Shown here in pieces: positions 15,651 through 23,950 of a DNA stretch of 42,581 bases (its first letter is position 1; the number at the start of each line of letters is the position of its first letter). Under the pieces are notes generated by a model that made no database searches, had not been told where the DNA came from, and was given only the letters and a program-made list of their open reading frames with translations. The position numbers and the translations under genes are program-made. Origin of the DNA: an uncultured Collinsella sp. (GTDB lineage Bacteria; Actinomycetota; Coriobacteriia; Coriobacteriales; Coriobacteriaceae); the NCBI GenBank assembly GCA_902465015.1, contig CABQLK010000015.1, positions 1-42,581 of the forward strand, written 5' to 3'.

Positions 15651-16588
15651 TAGGCAGCCTCAATACAATGCAGGATGTCCTCAACGACCTCATCGATCGT
15701 AAACTCGTCCATATCGAACCACACGATGCGGTCATCGCGTTTAAACCACGAAAGCTGACGTTTGGCATAGCGACGCGAACGCATCTTGATGAGTTCGCGA
15801 GCCTCATCCATAGAAATCACGCCATTGAAAGCATCGATGATCTCTTTATAGCCAATTGCCTGCATCGAAGTCAGGGCATCTCCCAGCCCCTGGTCCATAA
15901 GACCGCGAACCTCATCGACAAGACCCTGCTCAAACATCAGATCGACGCGCAGATTAATGCGCTTGTAGAGCACCTCGCGATTACGCGTCAGACCAAACCA
16001 TAGAGCATGATAATGCTCGCGCGGAACACTAAACTGACTTTTTTGCTGCGCATAGGAGATACCATCATCATGCATCTCGAGCGCACGAATCACACGGCGC
16101 ACGTTATGGGGATGAATAACAGCAGCCGATTCTGGATCGCGCTCGGCAAGCAGGGCATGCAGTTCTTCCTCGCCTATGCGCTCGGCAAGTTCCTGATAAC
16201 CCACACGGCGATCGTCCTCAAGTTCACCCGAGGGAAAGTCCATCTCATCCAGGGCGGCCTTGAGATACAGCCCCGTACCTCCGCAAAAAACCGGAAGGCG
16301 CCCCGAGCCAAGGAGACGTTCAACATGCGCGCGAGCGTCAGCCTGATAAAGCGCAGCAGAATATGCCACACCCGGCTCTACAATGTCGACGAGACGCAGC
16401 GGCGCCGTACACTCATCGGGCGCCATCTTTGCGGTACCGATGTCCATGCCGCGATAGATTTGCATCGCATCGCACGACAGCACTTCGGACGAAAGACGAG
16501 CGGCCAAACGGTCGGCAACATCACTCTTACCAACCGCCGTCGGACCGACGATCGCAACGGCGGAAAGACCTGCCCCGGGAGAAACCAT
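15650..16588 (-). CDS. miaA: tRNA dimethylallyltransferase
   Basis: 312 residues, normal for MiaA. The P-loop GPTAVGKS lies at 15-22, and DAMQIYRGMDIGTAK (40-54) is the tRNA/DMAPP-binding signature. The C-terminal RRYAKRQLSWFKRD is also typical. It adds dimethylallyl to A37 of tRNAs that read codons starting with U, giving i6A. MiaB, encoded directly upstream, then methylthiolates this product. The ATG overlaps the miaB stop by one base and has a poor ribosome binding site, so it relies on coupling. Confidence 0.96.
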   Translation of the reverse strand: MVSPGAGLSAVAIVGPTAVGKSDVADRLAARLSSEVLSCDAMQIYRGMDIGTAKMAPDECTAPLRLVDIVEPGVAYSAALYQADARAHVERLLGSGRLPVFCGGTGLYLKAALDEMDFPSGELEDDRRVGYQELAERIGEEELHALLAERDPESAAVIHPHNVRRVIRALEMHDDGISYAQQKSQFSVPREHYHALWFGLTRNREVLYKRINLRVDLMFEQGLVDEVRGLMDQGLGDALTSMQAIGYKEIIDAFNGVISMDEARELIKMRSRRYAKRQLSWFKRDDRIVWFDMDEFTIDEVVEDILHCIEAA

Positions 16589-17958
16589 TAGCGCGGCTCG
16601 CCCACAACGGAACCGGACAAATACCAGGTCTTGGCAACGTCAACGTCAACATCAACGATCTTGCCAACAAGCTGATCGATGCTGTAGCCCTCGGGGATAG
16701 GCGCATGCACGGTCTGATTCTTGGGACTCTTGCCCAGCAGGACGGCGTCGTTCTTTTTACTCGTTCCCTCAATGAGCGCCGGCACCACAGTATGAAGCTC
16801 ACCCTGGTTATACTCGTGTGCCGTGGTCTCGATAACCTTAACCAGGCGGTTGAAACGCTCGAGAATAACCTCATGCGGCGTAGGATCGTCAATCTCTGCG
16901 GCCGGGGTACCGGCGCGCTTGGAATAGATGAAGGTATAGGCCTGGGCATAGCGGACCGTCTCGGCAAGCGAGAGCGTCTGTTCAAAGTCTTCTTCGGTCT
17001 CGCCTGGGAAGCCAACGATAATGTCGGTCGAGAGTGCGATATCGGGCATACGGTTGCGAATGCGATCGACCAGGCCCAAATAGTCCTCGCGTGTATAACG
17101 GCGATTCATCTCTTTGAGGATCCGCGTCGAACCTGACTGGACGGCCAAGTGCAGCTGCGGCATAACGGCAGGCGTCTCGGCCATGGCGTCGATGGTCTCG
17201 GGCAGCAGATCCTTGGGATGCGAAGACGTAAAGAAGATGCGCTCCACACCCGTATCGCCCACGGCACGCAGCAGATCGGCAAAACGCGGCTTGCCAAACA
17301 GATCGCGACCATATGAGTTAACGTTTTGGCCCAGCAGCGTAATCTCACGCACGCCCTGGCGCACCAAACCGGTCACCTCGTCGACGATCTCCTTGAAGGG
17401 GCGGCTCTTTTCGCGACCGCGCACGTACGGCACGATGCAATAGGTACAGAAATTATTGCAGCCCGTCATAATGGGCTCCCAGGCGTGATACTGGGTCTCG
17501 CGATGCCACGGCATGCTCATGGCATCCGTATCCTCATGCTCATTGGTGCGGATATGACGCTTGCCATCAAGGAACGCCTCGGCAATGAGCTCGGCCACAT
17601 GTGCGATGGAATGCGTACCAAAGATGACATTGACGTTATCGACGTTGGTGAGCAGGCCCTCGCCATCACGCTGCGCAATGCAGCCGCCCACGGCAACCAC
17701 ACGCTTGCCCGAAGGCGAAGGCGGCAGGCTTTTGCAGGAATTGCACTGACCGTACAGGCGAGTATCGGCGGCCTCGCGCACGCAGCATGTCATGAAGACA
17801 ACAATATCGGCATGCTCGGGATCGAGCGCCATGAGGCAACCATACGAATCGAGCAGACCGCTCACGCGCTCAGAGTCGTGCTGATTCATCTGGCAGCCAA
17901 AGGTGCGGATAAAGTAGGTTTTACCGGCAAGAATATCGCGTACGGAACGCTGGTCCAT
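16588..17958 (-). CDS. miaB: tRNA-2-methylthio-N6-dimethylallyladenosine synthase
   Basis: 456 residues. The N-terminal UPF0004 domain holds cluster ligands C22 (TFGCQMN), C58 (in MTCCVRE) and C93 (GGC). The radical-SAM cluster is CNNFCTYC (C167, C171, C174), and a C-terminal TRAM domain follows. It inserts sulfur and a methyl group into i6A37 of tRNA. The usual NTC is MTCC here, with an extra cysteine. The ATG at 17958 is nine bases from AGGA; the ATG at 17964 is too close. It is followed by miaA and hflX as one coupled unit, with spoVS upstream. Confidence 0.95.
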   Translation of the reverse strand: MDQRSVRDILAGKTYFIRTFGCQMNQHDSERVSGLLDSYGCLMALDPEHADIVVFMTCCVREAADTRLYGQCNSCKSLPPSPSGKRVVAVGGCIAQRDGEGLLTNVDNVNVIFGTHSIAHVAELIAEAFLDGKRHIRTNEHEDTDAMSMPWHRETQYHAWEPIMTGCNNFCTYCIVPYVRGREKSRPFKEIVDEVTGLVRQGVREITLLGQNVNSYGRDLFGKPRFADLLRAVGDTGVERIFFTSSHPKDLLPETIDAMAETPAVMPQLHLAVQSGSTRILKEMNRRYTREDYLGLVDRIRNRMPDIALSTDIIVGFPGETEEDFEQTLSLAETVRYAQAYTFIYSKRAGTPAAEIDDPTPHEVILERFNRLVKVIETTAHEYNQGELHTVVPALIEGTSKKNDAVLLGKSPKNQTVHAPIPEGYSIDQLVGKIVDVDVDVAKTWYLSGSVVGEPR

Positions 17959-17982
17959 GTGCATAAGTCCTAACGATGGAGA

Positions 17983-17990
17983 GGGGGGGG
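17983..17990. repeat. Run of eight G (C on the minus strand)
   Basis: A GGGGGGGG tract lies in the spoVS-miaB spacer, 25 bp upstream of the miaB start. It is outside both coding regions. Such tracts can slip in length. Confidence 0.7.
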
Positions 17991-18010
17991 CGAATCGAGG
18001 CAAGCAGAAG

Positions 18011-18328
18011 CTATGCCACAGGTTTAACATCATCCATGACGACGTTATCCATAGCAGCTCGATTGATCTGGTGAACGTAGACAGAAAGGCGGATGGCCGT
18101 GCGCGACTCCCCGTTAATGAGGATGTCGGAGAACACAGGCGCGCAGGAAATATCAAAACCGGTTGGAATCAAAAAACCGCGCGCGATAGCCACGGCCTTA
18201 ATGGCCTGGTTGACAGCACCGGCACCGACACACTGGATGTTGACGGGTACACCATCCTTGACCATGCCGGCGATGGCGCCGGCAACGGACGCGGGCGATG
18301 ATTTGCTTGATACCTTCAGGCAATCCAT
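18011..18328 (-). CDS. spoVS: Stage V sporulation protein S-like protein
   Basis: 105 residues, a small Alba-fold-like protein. The starting LKVSSKSSPASVAGAIAG and the central VGAGAVNQAIKAVAIARGF are hallmarks of SpoVS. The family is found in many non-sporulating bacteria and probably binds nucleic acid; its exact role is open. The ATG at 18328 has AGGAG seven bases upstream, and a longer reading in the same frame begins in non-conserved sequence. It sits between the GHKL ATPase gene and miaB, downstream of rny, a common rny-spoVS linkage. Confidence 0.9.
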   Translation of the reverse strand: MDCLKVSSKSSPASVAGAIAGMVKDGVPVNIQCVGAGAVNQAIKAVAIARGFLIPTGFDISCAPVFSDILINGESRTAIRLSVYVHQINRAAMDNVVMDDVKPVA

Positions 18329-18377
18329 GAAGAAACTCCTGCGTTTAAAAGTACGTTTTAACTGCAATAACTTTATC

Positions 18378-18397
18378 TTACCGAGTGGACTCGGTAA
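18378..18397 (-). promoter_or_regulatory. Short perfect inverted repeat between the GHKL gene and spoVS
   Basis: TTACCGAGT (18378-18386) and ACTCGGTAA (18389-18397) are 9-bp complements with a 2-bp centre. On the minus strand this lies 6 bp after the GHKL stop and upstream of spoVS. The tail is not T-rich, so an operator or weak terminator are both possible. Confidence 0.4.
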
Positions 18398-18402
18398 AGG
18401 CA

Positions 18403-19488
18403 CTATTCCTCTTTGGCAAGATCGAAGGTCACAGTGATTCGATCACGCGAAACGCGAATCTTTGGGTCGCCGCAAAGGTTGAGATAGTACCGGGCGGCAA
18501 GGTCATTAAAGTCACGCTCCACAGCACGCGAAAACTGTGCCATGTCATCCTTGGCAATACGTAGCCCGCGACGATCCTTCGCAAGATCGACAGGAGCCGG
18601 CGCATGCGAGGACGAATCACGCTCGCGCAGCAGACGCGCGGTCACACCGCGAACGGGCTTAATCTGCCCTGCCAAAATGCGATGAGCCGTGCGCTCGGAC
18701 ATCTCAAGACCCAAACCCGAACAGATACGGATAAAGTCCTCGGCATCAGAGGCAAGGCCTAAACGATCGACAACCGGAAGCTCGCTCTCGTCATCAATAA
18801 ACAGGAGACGAGACGTATCGAGCCGACTTGACGCCTGAGCATAAAGGGTCGCGGCAATCTCAGACGGAGAACCAAGATAGACATCGCAACCACGCAACTC
18901 CTCGAGCGCAAACTCACAAGCAGCGCGAATAATATTATGCGGACCGCGAGCACAGACATAACGTCCGTCCTCATCCTTGACAGCCTGGGGCCAGCTGGAC
19001 TGATCGGCACGCTCACTGAGGCGGTCGGCCGCAACGCTCACCTTAAAGGCCGAGCCAAGGTCGACACCAGACGTGACCACACGGGCCTCGTCGGTGTTCT
19101 GCTTGATCGAAAACAATGCCATGCCACGACCGTGAACGCCCCAACGGTCCATCTTCATGCTCTCGAGCTTGGAGGTAACGCGGGCATCGAAGATTCGCTC
19201 TTGCATATCCTGCGGAACGCCCGAACCGTTATCCAGAAAGACAAGCGTGCGGACGCCATCTTCCTTGGTCGTAGCGAGATAGACTTTGTCGGCGCCAGCA
19301 TCGCGAGCATTACGGAGCATTTCGATGACGATATCCTCGACATGCTGAATGTCGTGCTTTGCCTGGCGCCGCTCGGCCTCCGAAACGCGGAGACGGACAT
19401 ACCCCTCGCCAAGGTTCTCCTCGACGCGAAGGTTGCCCTCCCCCGACATCGACGCGATAAATGAGATGAGCTCGTTCGCGTCGCTCAT
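18403..19488 (-). CDS. GHKL-fold ATPase of unknown function, between rny and spoVS
   Basis: 361 residues. The N-terminal half is a histidine-kinase/Hsp90/MutL-type ATP-binding domain: N-box EMLRNARDAGA (56-66), G1 box DNGSGVP (86-92) and G2 box GVHGRGMALFSI (117-128). There is no phospho-acceptor His domain, receiver or membrane helix, so it is not a normal sensor kinase. The C-terminal half matches no family I know. The ATG follows the rny stop by one base, so the two proteins are made together. The setting with RNase Y, SpoVS and tRNA modification enzymes hints at an RNA- or DNA-linked role, but this is inference. Confidence 0.8.
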   Translation of the reverse strand: MSDANELISFIASMSGEGNLRVEENLGEGYVRLRVSEAERRQAKHDIQHVEDIVIEMLRNARDAGADKVYLATTKEDGVRTLVFLDNGSGVPQDMQERIFDARVTSKLESMKMDRWGVHGRGMALFSIKQNTDEARVVTSGVDLGSAFKVSVAADRLSERADQSSWPQAVKDEDGRYVCARGPHNIIRAACEFALEELRGCDVYLGSPSEIAATLYAQASSRLDTSRLLFIDDESELPVVDRLGLASDAEDFIRICSGLGLEMSERTAHRILAGQIKPVRGVTARLLRERDSSSHAPAPVDLAKDRRGLRIAKDDMAQFSRAVERDFNDLAARYYLNLCGDPKIRVSRDRITVTFDLAKEE

Positions 19489-19489
19489 G

Positions 19490-21040
19490 TTATTTAGCGA
19501 TATCGACAGCGCGGCTCTCGCGAATCACGACGACGCGCACCTGACCGGGATACTCCATCTCTTCCTCGATCTGATGGGCGATATCGTGAGCCAGGACCGT
19601 GGACTGGGCATCAGAGATCTTGTCCGGCTGAACCATGACGTGGACCTCGCGACCAGCCTGCATGGCATAGGTACGCTCGACGCCATCATGGGAGTTGGCG
19701 ATCTCCTCGAGCTTCTCAAGACGCTTGATGTAGTTCTCGGCAGACTCGCGACGGGCACCGGGGCGAGAGGCAGAGACAGCATCGGCGGCCTGTACCAGGA
19801 CATCGAGCACCGTGTTGGGGTCGACGTCGGCATGGTGAGCCTCGATAGCGTGGACGATAACGGGCTTCTCGCCATAACGGCGGGCAAGCTCGGCGCCGAT
19901 GACGGCATGCGGGCCCTCGACGTCATGGTCGATTGCCTTGCCCAGGTCGTGCAGCAGGCCGGCGCGCTTGGCGGTCACAACGTCCAGGCCAAGCTCGGAA
20001 GCCATCACGCCGCACAGGTCAGAGACTTCGAGGGAGTGCTGAAGCACGTTCTGACCAAACGAGGTACGGTAGCGCAGGGCACCAAGGGTCTTGACGATCT
20101 CGGGATGCAGGTCATGGATGCCGGTATCGAAGGCAGCCTGCTCGCCAGCCTCGCGCACGCGCTGCTGAACCAGGTCGGCAGCCTTGTGATACATCTCCTC
20201 GATGCGGGCGGGGTGAATGCGGCCGTCGGCGATGAGGTTCTCGAGGGCAACACGAGCGGTCTCACGACGGACCGGGTCGAAGCTCGAAAGAACGACGGTC
20301 TCGGGCGTATCGTCGATCACGAGGTTGACGCCGGAAACCTGCTCGAAGGTCCGGATGTTGCGACCCTCGCGACCGATGATACGGCCCTTGAGGACATCAG
20401 AGGGAATGTGCACGGAGGTAACGGTGACCTCGGCAGTGTGGTCGGCAGCGCAGCGCTGAATCGCCAGGGACAGAATCTCCTGGGCGGTCTTGTGGCACTC
20501 GGCGCGAACCTGCTGCTCGGACTCGCGAATGATCGTGGCAGCCTCGTGGGTGACCTCGCCGCGAACCTTATCGAGGAGCTCCTTGTGGGCGTCCTCGCGG
20601 GTCAGGTCGGCGATACGCTCGAGCTCGGAGGTCTGCTTGGCGCAGAGCTCCTCAAGCTCGCGGGAGCGCTTCTCGACCTGACCGGCCTGGCTGGACAGCT
20701 GGTGCTCACGCTTGTCGAGAGCGTCGTTTCGGCGATCAAGGGACTCCTCGCGCTGCATCACACGGTTCTCGAGCGTACGAATCTCGCTCTTACGCTGCTT
20801 GTCCTCGGCCTCGGCGGCCTGCTTGTTCTTGATGATCTCCTCTTTAGCCTCGAGCAGAGCCTCTTTTTTGAGGGTCTCGGCCTGACGCTTAGCATCACCG
20901 ATCAGGGACTCAGCCTGTGCGTGTGCCGACTGGATCTTTTCGTCGGCCTCGTGAAGACTACCCTGCTTGGCGGTGCGCATGTAGGCAATGGCGGCGATGG
21001 CACCCAAAACGATGCCAACGAGCGCTGCGATGATAGGCAT
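19490..21040 (-). CDS. rny: Ribonuclease Y
   Basis: 516 residues, the usual size. There is an N-terminal membrane anchor (3-20), a long charged coiled coil (about 25-195), a KH domain with GRIIGREGRN (219-228) and an HD domain with catalytic HDLGKAIDHD (364-373). This membrane-bound endonuclease starts mRNA decay. The ATG at 21040 has AGGAG five bases upstream; a GTG six bases further up overlaps that site. A good promoter lies at 21207-21235. The gene begins a coupled unit with the GHKL ATPase. RNase J is encoded about 10 kb upstream in the same orientation. Confidence 0.96.
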   Translation of the reverse strand: MPIIAALVGIVLGAIAAIAYMRTAKQGSLHEADEKIQSAHAQAESLIGDAKRQAETLKKEALLEAKEEIIKNKQAAEAEDKQRKSEIRTLENRVMQREESLDRRNDALDKREHQLSSQAGQVEKRSRELEELCAKQTSELERIADLTREDAHKELLDKVRGEVTHEAATIIRESEQQVRAECHKTAQEILSLAIQRCAADHTAEVTVTSVHIPSDVLKGRIIGREGRNIRTFEQVSGVNLVIDDTPETVVLSSFDPVRRETARVALENLIADGRIHPARIEEMYHKAADLVQQRVREAGEQAAFDTGIHDLHPEIVKTLGALRYRTSFGQNVLQHSLEVSDLCGVMASELGLDVVTAKRAGLLHDLGKAIDHDVEGPHAVIGAELARRYGEKPVIVHAIEAHHADVDPNTVLDVLVQAADAVSASRPGARRESAENYIKRLEKLEEIANSHDGVERTYAMQAGREVHVMVQPDKISDAQSTVLAHDIAHQIEEEMEYPGQVRVVVIRESRAVDIAK

Positions 21041-21206
21041 GCTCACTCCTTTTTATGGATTCGTTACACAACAAAGCGAACCGTCCTTACGAACGGCTCG
21101 CGACATTTGAGTAATATGGGCGCAGCTTATGCGGGTCGGATACAGATAAACATATAAACAAACTCATCACAGATGAGCACATATCACAAAGCAAATGACA
21201 GTGTTT

Positions 21207-21235
21207 ATCGTACGTTGAACCACAACAACTGTCAA
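21207..21235 (-). promoter_or_regulatory. Promoter of rny
   Basis: On the minus strand a consensus TTGACA (21235-21230), a 17-bp spacer and TACGAT (21212-21207) give a strong sigma-70-type promoter. The leader to the rny start is about 160 nt. Confidence 0.7.
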
Positions 21236-21297
21236 ATAAATGGCCCCGGCACGGCGGCTAAAACGCGGTGAACGGCAGGGTCACAAAACGCATACGC

Positions 21298-21990
21298 CTA
21301 AACCGCACATTCCTCGCGTTCGGCATCGAGACGTGCCTTAACGGCATCGGCGGCGATGTGATACGAGAAGCCCTTGCCCATCAAAAACCGAACCAATTTT
21401 TCGAATCCGCGCGTCTCTGGAACACGCCGCTTGGCGAGCAGGGCTGACGCACGCGCCAAATCGTCTTCGAAGGCAAAATAATCCTCGGGATAACCGGGAA
21501 TGTCATCGAGCACGACATGACGGCGCTTGAGCTCGGTCTCGATTTTGCGCTGTCCCCAACCGCGCCGCTTGCGCTCCTCGATAAAGTACGAGCAAAAGCG
21601 GTTCTCGTCTAAAAAGTGATACTCGGTGGCGCGCTCGACGGCGAAATCGATCGCGGGCTGGTGAAAGCCGTAGCGAGCCAGCTTGTCACAGACCTCACCC
21701 GTCGCATGGTCGCGGCGCGATAACATCTCGGTCACCATGGTAAGTGCACATTGACGCTCGATGAGCTGCACCGCCTCACGAAAGTTGCCCCAATCACAGG
21801 GCAGATCGGGGCGATTTTTGACATACAGGCGCGCGACCCGCACGGGAATCCAAATGGACCGCTCAAAACCGCCCTCAAGCTCACAATCGATATGTGCGCA
21901 AGGCTTTTTGGACGCATACCCGCTCGAGAACGAGGAGGCCGCCTTCTTATCGGGAAAGACGACCGTGGCCTCGGTCACCGTATACGACAT
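21298..21990 (-). CDS. recX: Regulatory protein RecX
   Basis: 230 residues, composed of three-helix RecX repeats. Clear segments are MLSRRDHATGEVCDKLARYGF (about residues 88-108) and RRGWGQRKIETELKRRHV (about 142-159). RecX binds RecA filaments and limits their growth. The gene starts 11 bp after the recA stop on the same strand and has no strong ribosome binding site of its own, so it is expressed with recA. The N-terminal 80 residues are longer than in small RecX proteins, as in several Gram-positive members. Confidence 0.92.
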   Translation of the reverse strand: MSYTVTEATVVFPDKKAASSFSSGYASKKPCAHIDCELEGGFERSIWIPVRVARLYVKNRPDLPCDWGNFREAVQLIERQCALTMVTEMLSRRDHATGEVCDKLARYGFHQPAIDFAVERATEYHFLDENRFCSYFIEERKRRGWGQRKIETELKRRHVVLDDIPGYPEDYFAFEDDLARASALLAKRRVPETRGFEKLVRFLMGKGFSYHIAADAVKARLDAEREECAV

Positions 21991-22001
21991 GAGCGTAACC
22001 G

Positions 22002-23150
22002 CTACTCGTCGTCATCATCGAGCATGGCGGAACCATCGATGGCGTAAAGCTCGTCAAACTCCTCAGGCGCAGGCTGATCGGTCAGCTCGACCTCGGACGG
22101 AGCATCGTCATCAAACTCAAGTCCGCAGGCAAGGCGGACCTTATGCTCAATCTCGTCAGCGCAATCGGGGTGTTCGCGCAGGAACGCCTTGGCGGCCTCG
22201 CGACCGTTGCCGAGCTTGTCCTCGCCATAGGCAAACCAGGAGCCCATCTTCTTGCAGATGCCGCACTCGACAGCCATGTCCAGAATCGAGCCCTCCTTAG
22301 AGATGCCCGTACCGTACATGATGTCGAACTCAGCAGAACGGAACGGAGCTGCCACCTTGTTCTTAACGACCTTGGCGCGCACGCGGTTACCGATAACCTC
22401 GTCCTTAAGCTTAATGCTGTCGATACGGCGAATGTCGATACGCACCGAAGAGAAGAACTTAAGGGCGCGGCCGCCCGTCGTAGTCTCGGGGTTGCCGAAC
22501 ATGACGCCGATCTTCTCACGCAGCTGGTTAATGAAGATGCACGTCGTGTTGGACTTGGACAGCGAGCCGGCGAGCTTGCGGAGCGCCTGGCTCATCAGGC
22601 GAGCCTGAAGACCGACCGTAGTATCGCCGATTTCTCCCTCGATCTCGGCACGCGGGGTCAGCGCGGCGACGGAGTCGACGACGATGGCATCGATGGCGCC
22701 GGAACGCACGAGCATGTCAACAATCTCGAGCGCCTGCTCGCCCGTATCGGGCTGGGAAATGAGCACCTCGTCGATATCCACGCCGATGCGCGCGGCATAC
22801 GTGGGATCAAGCGCGTGCTCGGCATCGATAAATGCCACAACGCCACCCATTGCCTGGGCCTCGGCCAGGATCTCGAGCGAAAGCGTCGTCTTACCGGAGG
22901 ACTCAGGACCGTAAATCTCGACGATACGGCCGCGCGGCACGCCGCCGATACCCAGCGCGGCATCGAGGGCCAGGGCGCCCGTGGGAATGGCCTCGACCTC
23001 GAGCTCGGGACCACCGTCGCCGTACCTCATGATGGAACCCTGGCCGAATTTCTTCTCGATCTCGGCCTTAGTGGTGGCGATCATCTCATCGCGCTCTTTA
23101 CCCGTCGTGCGAGCATGAACGGTACGTACGGGACCTGAATTCTTGGCCAT
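22002..23150 (-). CDS. recA: DNA recombination and repair protein RecA
   Basis: 382 residues with every RecA landmark: Walker A GPESSGKT (81-88), VDSVAALTPRAEIEGE, the L2 region GVMFGNPETTTGG and an acidic C-terminal tail ending DDDDE. It forms filaments on single-stranded DNA, exchanges strands and triggers LexA cleavage. The ATG at 23150 has GGAGGG seven bases upstream; the frame runs on to 23171 without a better start. The promoter at 23181-23209 has an SOS box in its spacer, so LexA control is direct. recX follows 11 bp later and cinA lies upstream. Confidence 0.98.
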   Translation of the reverse strand: MAKNSGPVRTVHARTTGKERDEMIATTKAEIEKKFGQGSIMRYGDGGPELEVEAIPTGALALDAALGIGGVPRGRIVEIYGPESSGKTTLSLEILAEAQAMGGVVAFIDAEHALDPTYAARIGVDIDEVLISQPDTGEQALEIVDMLVRSGAIDAIVVDSVAALTPRAEIEGEIGDTTVGLQARLMSQALRKLAGSLSKSNTTCIFINQLREKIGVMFGNPETTTGGRALKFFSSVRIDIRRIDSIKLKDEVIGNRVRAKVVKNKVAAPFRSAEFDIMYGTGISKEGSILDMAVECGICKKMGSWFAYGEDKLGNGREAAKAFLREHPDCADEIEHKVRLACGLEFDDDAPSEVELTDQPAPEEFDELYAIDGSAMLDDDDE

Positions 23151-23180
23151 GAATAGCCCTCCTCTTAACAACCTGCATCG

Positions 23181-23209
23181 ATAATAAACGAACGGCTGTT
23201 CGTGGTCAA
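23181..23209 (-). promoter_or_regulatory. recA promoter
   Basis: On the minus strand TTGACC (23209-23204), a 17-bp spacer and TATTAT (23186-23181) precede the recA start by about 30 bp. The SOS box at 23189-23202 fills the spacer. Confidence 0.8.
23189..23202. promoter_or_regulatory. SOS (LexA) box of recA
   Basis: CGAACGGCTGTTCG is a perfect palindromic CGAAC-N4-GTTCG and matches the boxes beside lexA. Confidence 0.9.
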
Positions 23210-23250
23210 CCGTTCAGGCCAATCATATGCAGGCGGTCTTTCCAAAACCC

Positions 23251-23301
23251 AACCAAACGCCGACCAAACACTGACCAAATGCTTGACCACAAAGGACCAA
23301 A
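23251..23301. repeat. Phased direct repeats (GACCAAA) upstream of the recA promoter
   Basis: Five units (AACCAAA 23251, GACCAAA 23262, GACCAAA 23273, GACCACA 23285, GACCAAA 23295) are spaced 11, 11, 12 and 10 bp. One helical turn per unit puts all on one DNA face. The array ends about 40 bp upstream of the recA -35. Confidence 0.6.
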
Positions 23302-23376
23302 TATGAACAAGGCAGGCAAAAATACATCAACAACCAGCACAAACGCCAAATGAGCCTAAGGTCCCTATCTCCACAA

Positions 23377-23400
23377 TTAAGGGGCTCGGAGGCCCCTTAA
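23377..23400 (-). terminator. Stem-loop downstream of cinA
   Basis: TTAAGGGGC (23377-23385) and GCCCCTTAA (23392-23400) form a 9-bp perfect stem with a 6-nt loop, just after the cinA stop. The U-tract is short, so it may act only partly and allow read-through to recA. Confidence 0.55.
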
Positions 23401-23407
23401 AACACGT

Positions 23408-23944
23408 CTATTCCATAGAGTTGAGCACAAGGGCAATGCGACCCAATGCCTCCGTGACCGCATGGGCACGAACACACGAACGGTCGCCCTCATAGTGGCA
23501 GCGCACAGAGTCCACGACCGGCACGCCCCCATCGGCGGAACGATGCGCCCAGCCAATATAGAAAGTGCCCGCCGGATCGTCCTCAGTGCCACCGCCGGGG
23601 CCGGCATAACCCGTTGCGCTCACTGCAATATCGCTCTGGTACAGCTCCAGCGAACCCACCGCCATCTCGCGCGCGGTCTGATGCGACACCGCGGTATAGC
23701 GGTCGAGCGTCTCCTGCTCAACACCAAGAACGCGATGCTTAATCTCATCGCAATAGGTCACCGCACCGCCACGCAGCACCGCCGAGGCGCCTGGGATATC
23801 GGCAATCGTCGATGCGATCATGCCCGCCGTCAGCGACTCAGCCGTCGAAACCGTCACGCCCCGAGCGCTCGCGTGCTCGACAATATCGCGCGCCAGCTCC
23901 TCGTTATGTGCGGAAATCTGCTCAAAAGAGTCCGTCATACCCAC
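23408..23944 (-). CDS. CinA C-terminal-type nicotinamide-nucleotide amidohydrolase
   Basis: 178 residues, which corresponds to the C-terminal (PncC) domain of CinA alone; the N-terminal MoaB-like domain is absent. Typical segments are STAESLTAGMIASTIADIPGAS (about residues 33-54) and SATGYAGPGGGTEDDPAGTFYIG (about 109-131). PncC deamidates NMN in pyridine nucleotide salvage. It lies between pgsA and recA, the common pgsA-cinA-recA order. A GTG at 23944 is taken as the start, with AGGT five bases upstream; an ATG at 23938 is an alternative with a poorer site. Confidence 0.9.
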   Translation of the reverse strand: MGMTDSFEQISAHNEELARDIVEHASARGVTVSTAESLTAGMIASTIADIPGASAVLRGGAVTYCDEIKHRVLGVEQETLDRYTAVSHQTAREMAVGSLELYQSDIAVSATGYAGPGGGTEDDPAGTFYIGWAHRSADGGVPVVDSVRCHYEGDRSCVRAHAVTEALGRIALVLNSME

Positions 23945-23950
23945 CAGGAC

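Noticed and set aside
19349..21157. 602-codon open frame on the plus strand opposite rny
   Set aside because: Antisense shadow of rny. The Leu/Gly/Val-rich product matches no family I know.
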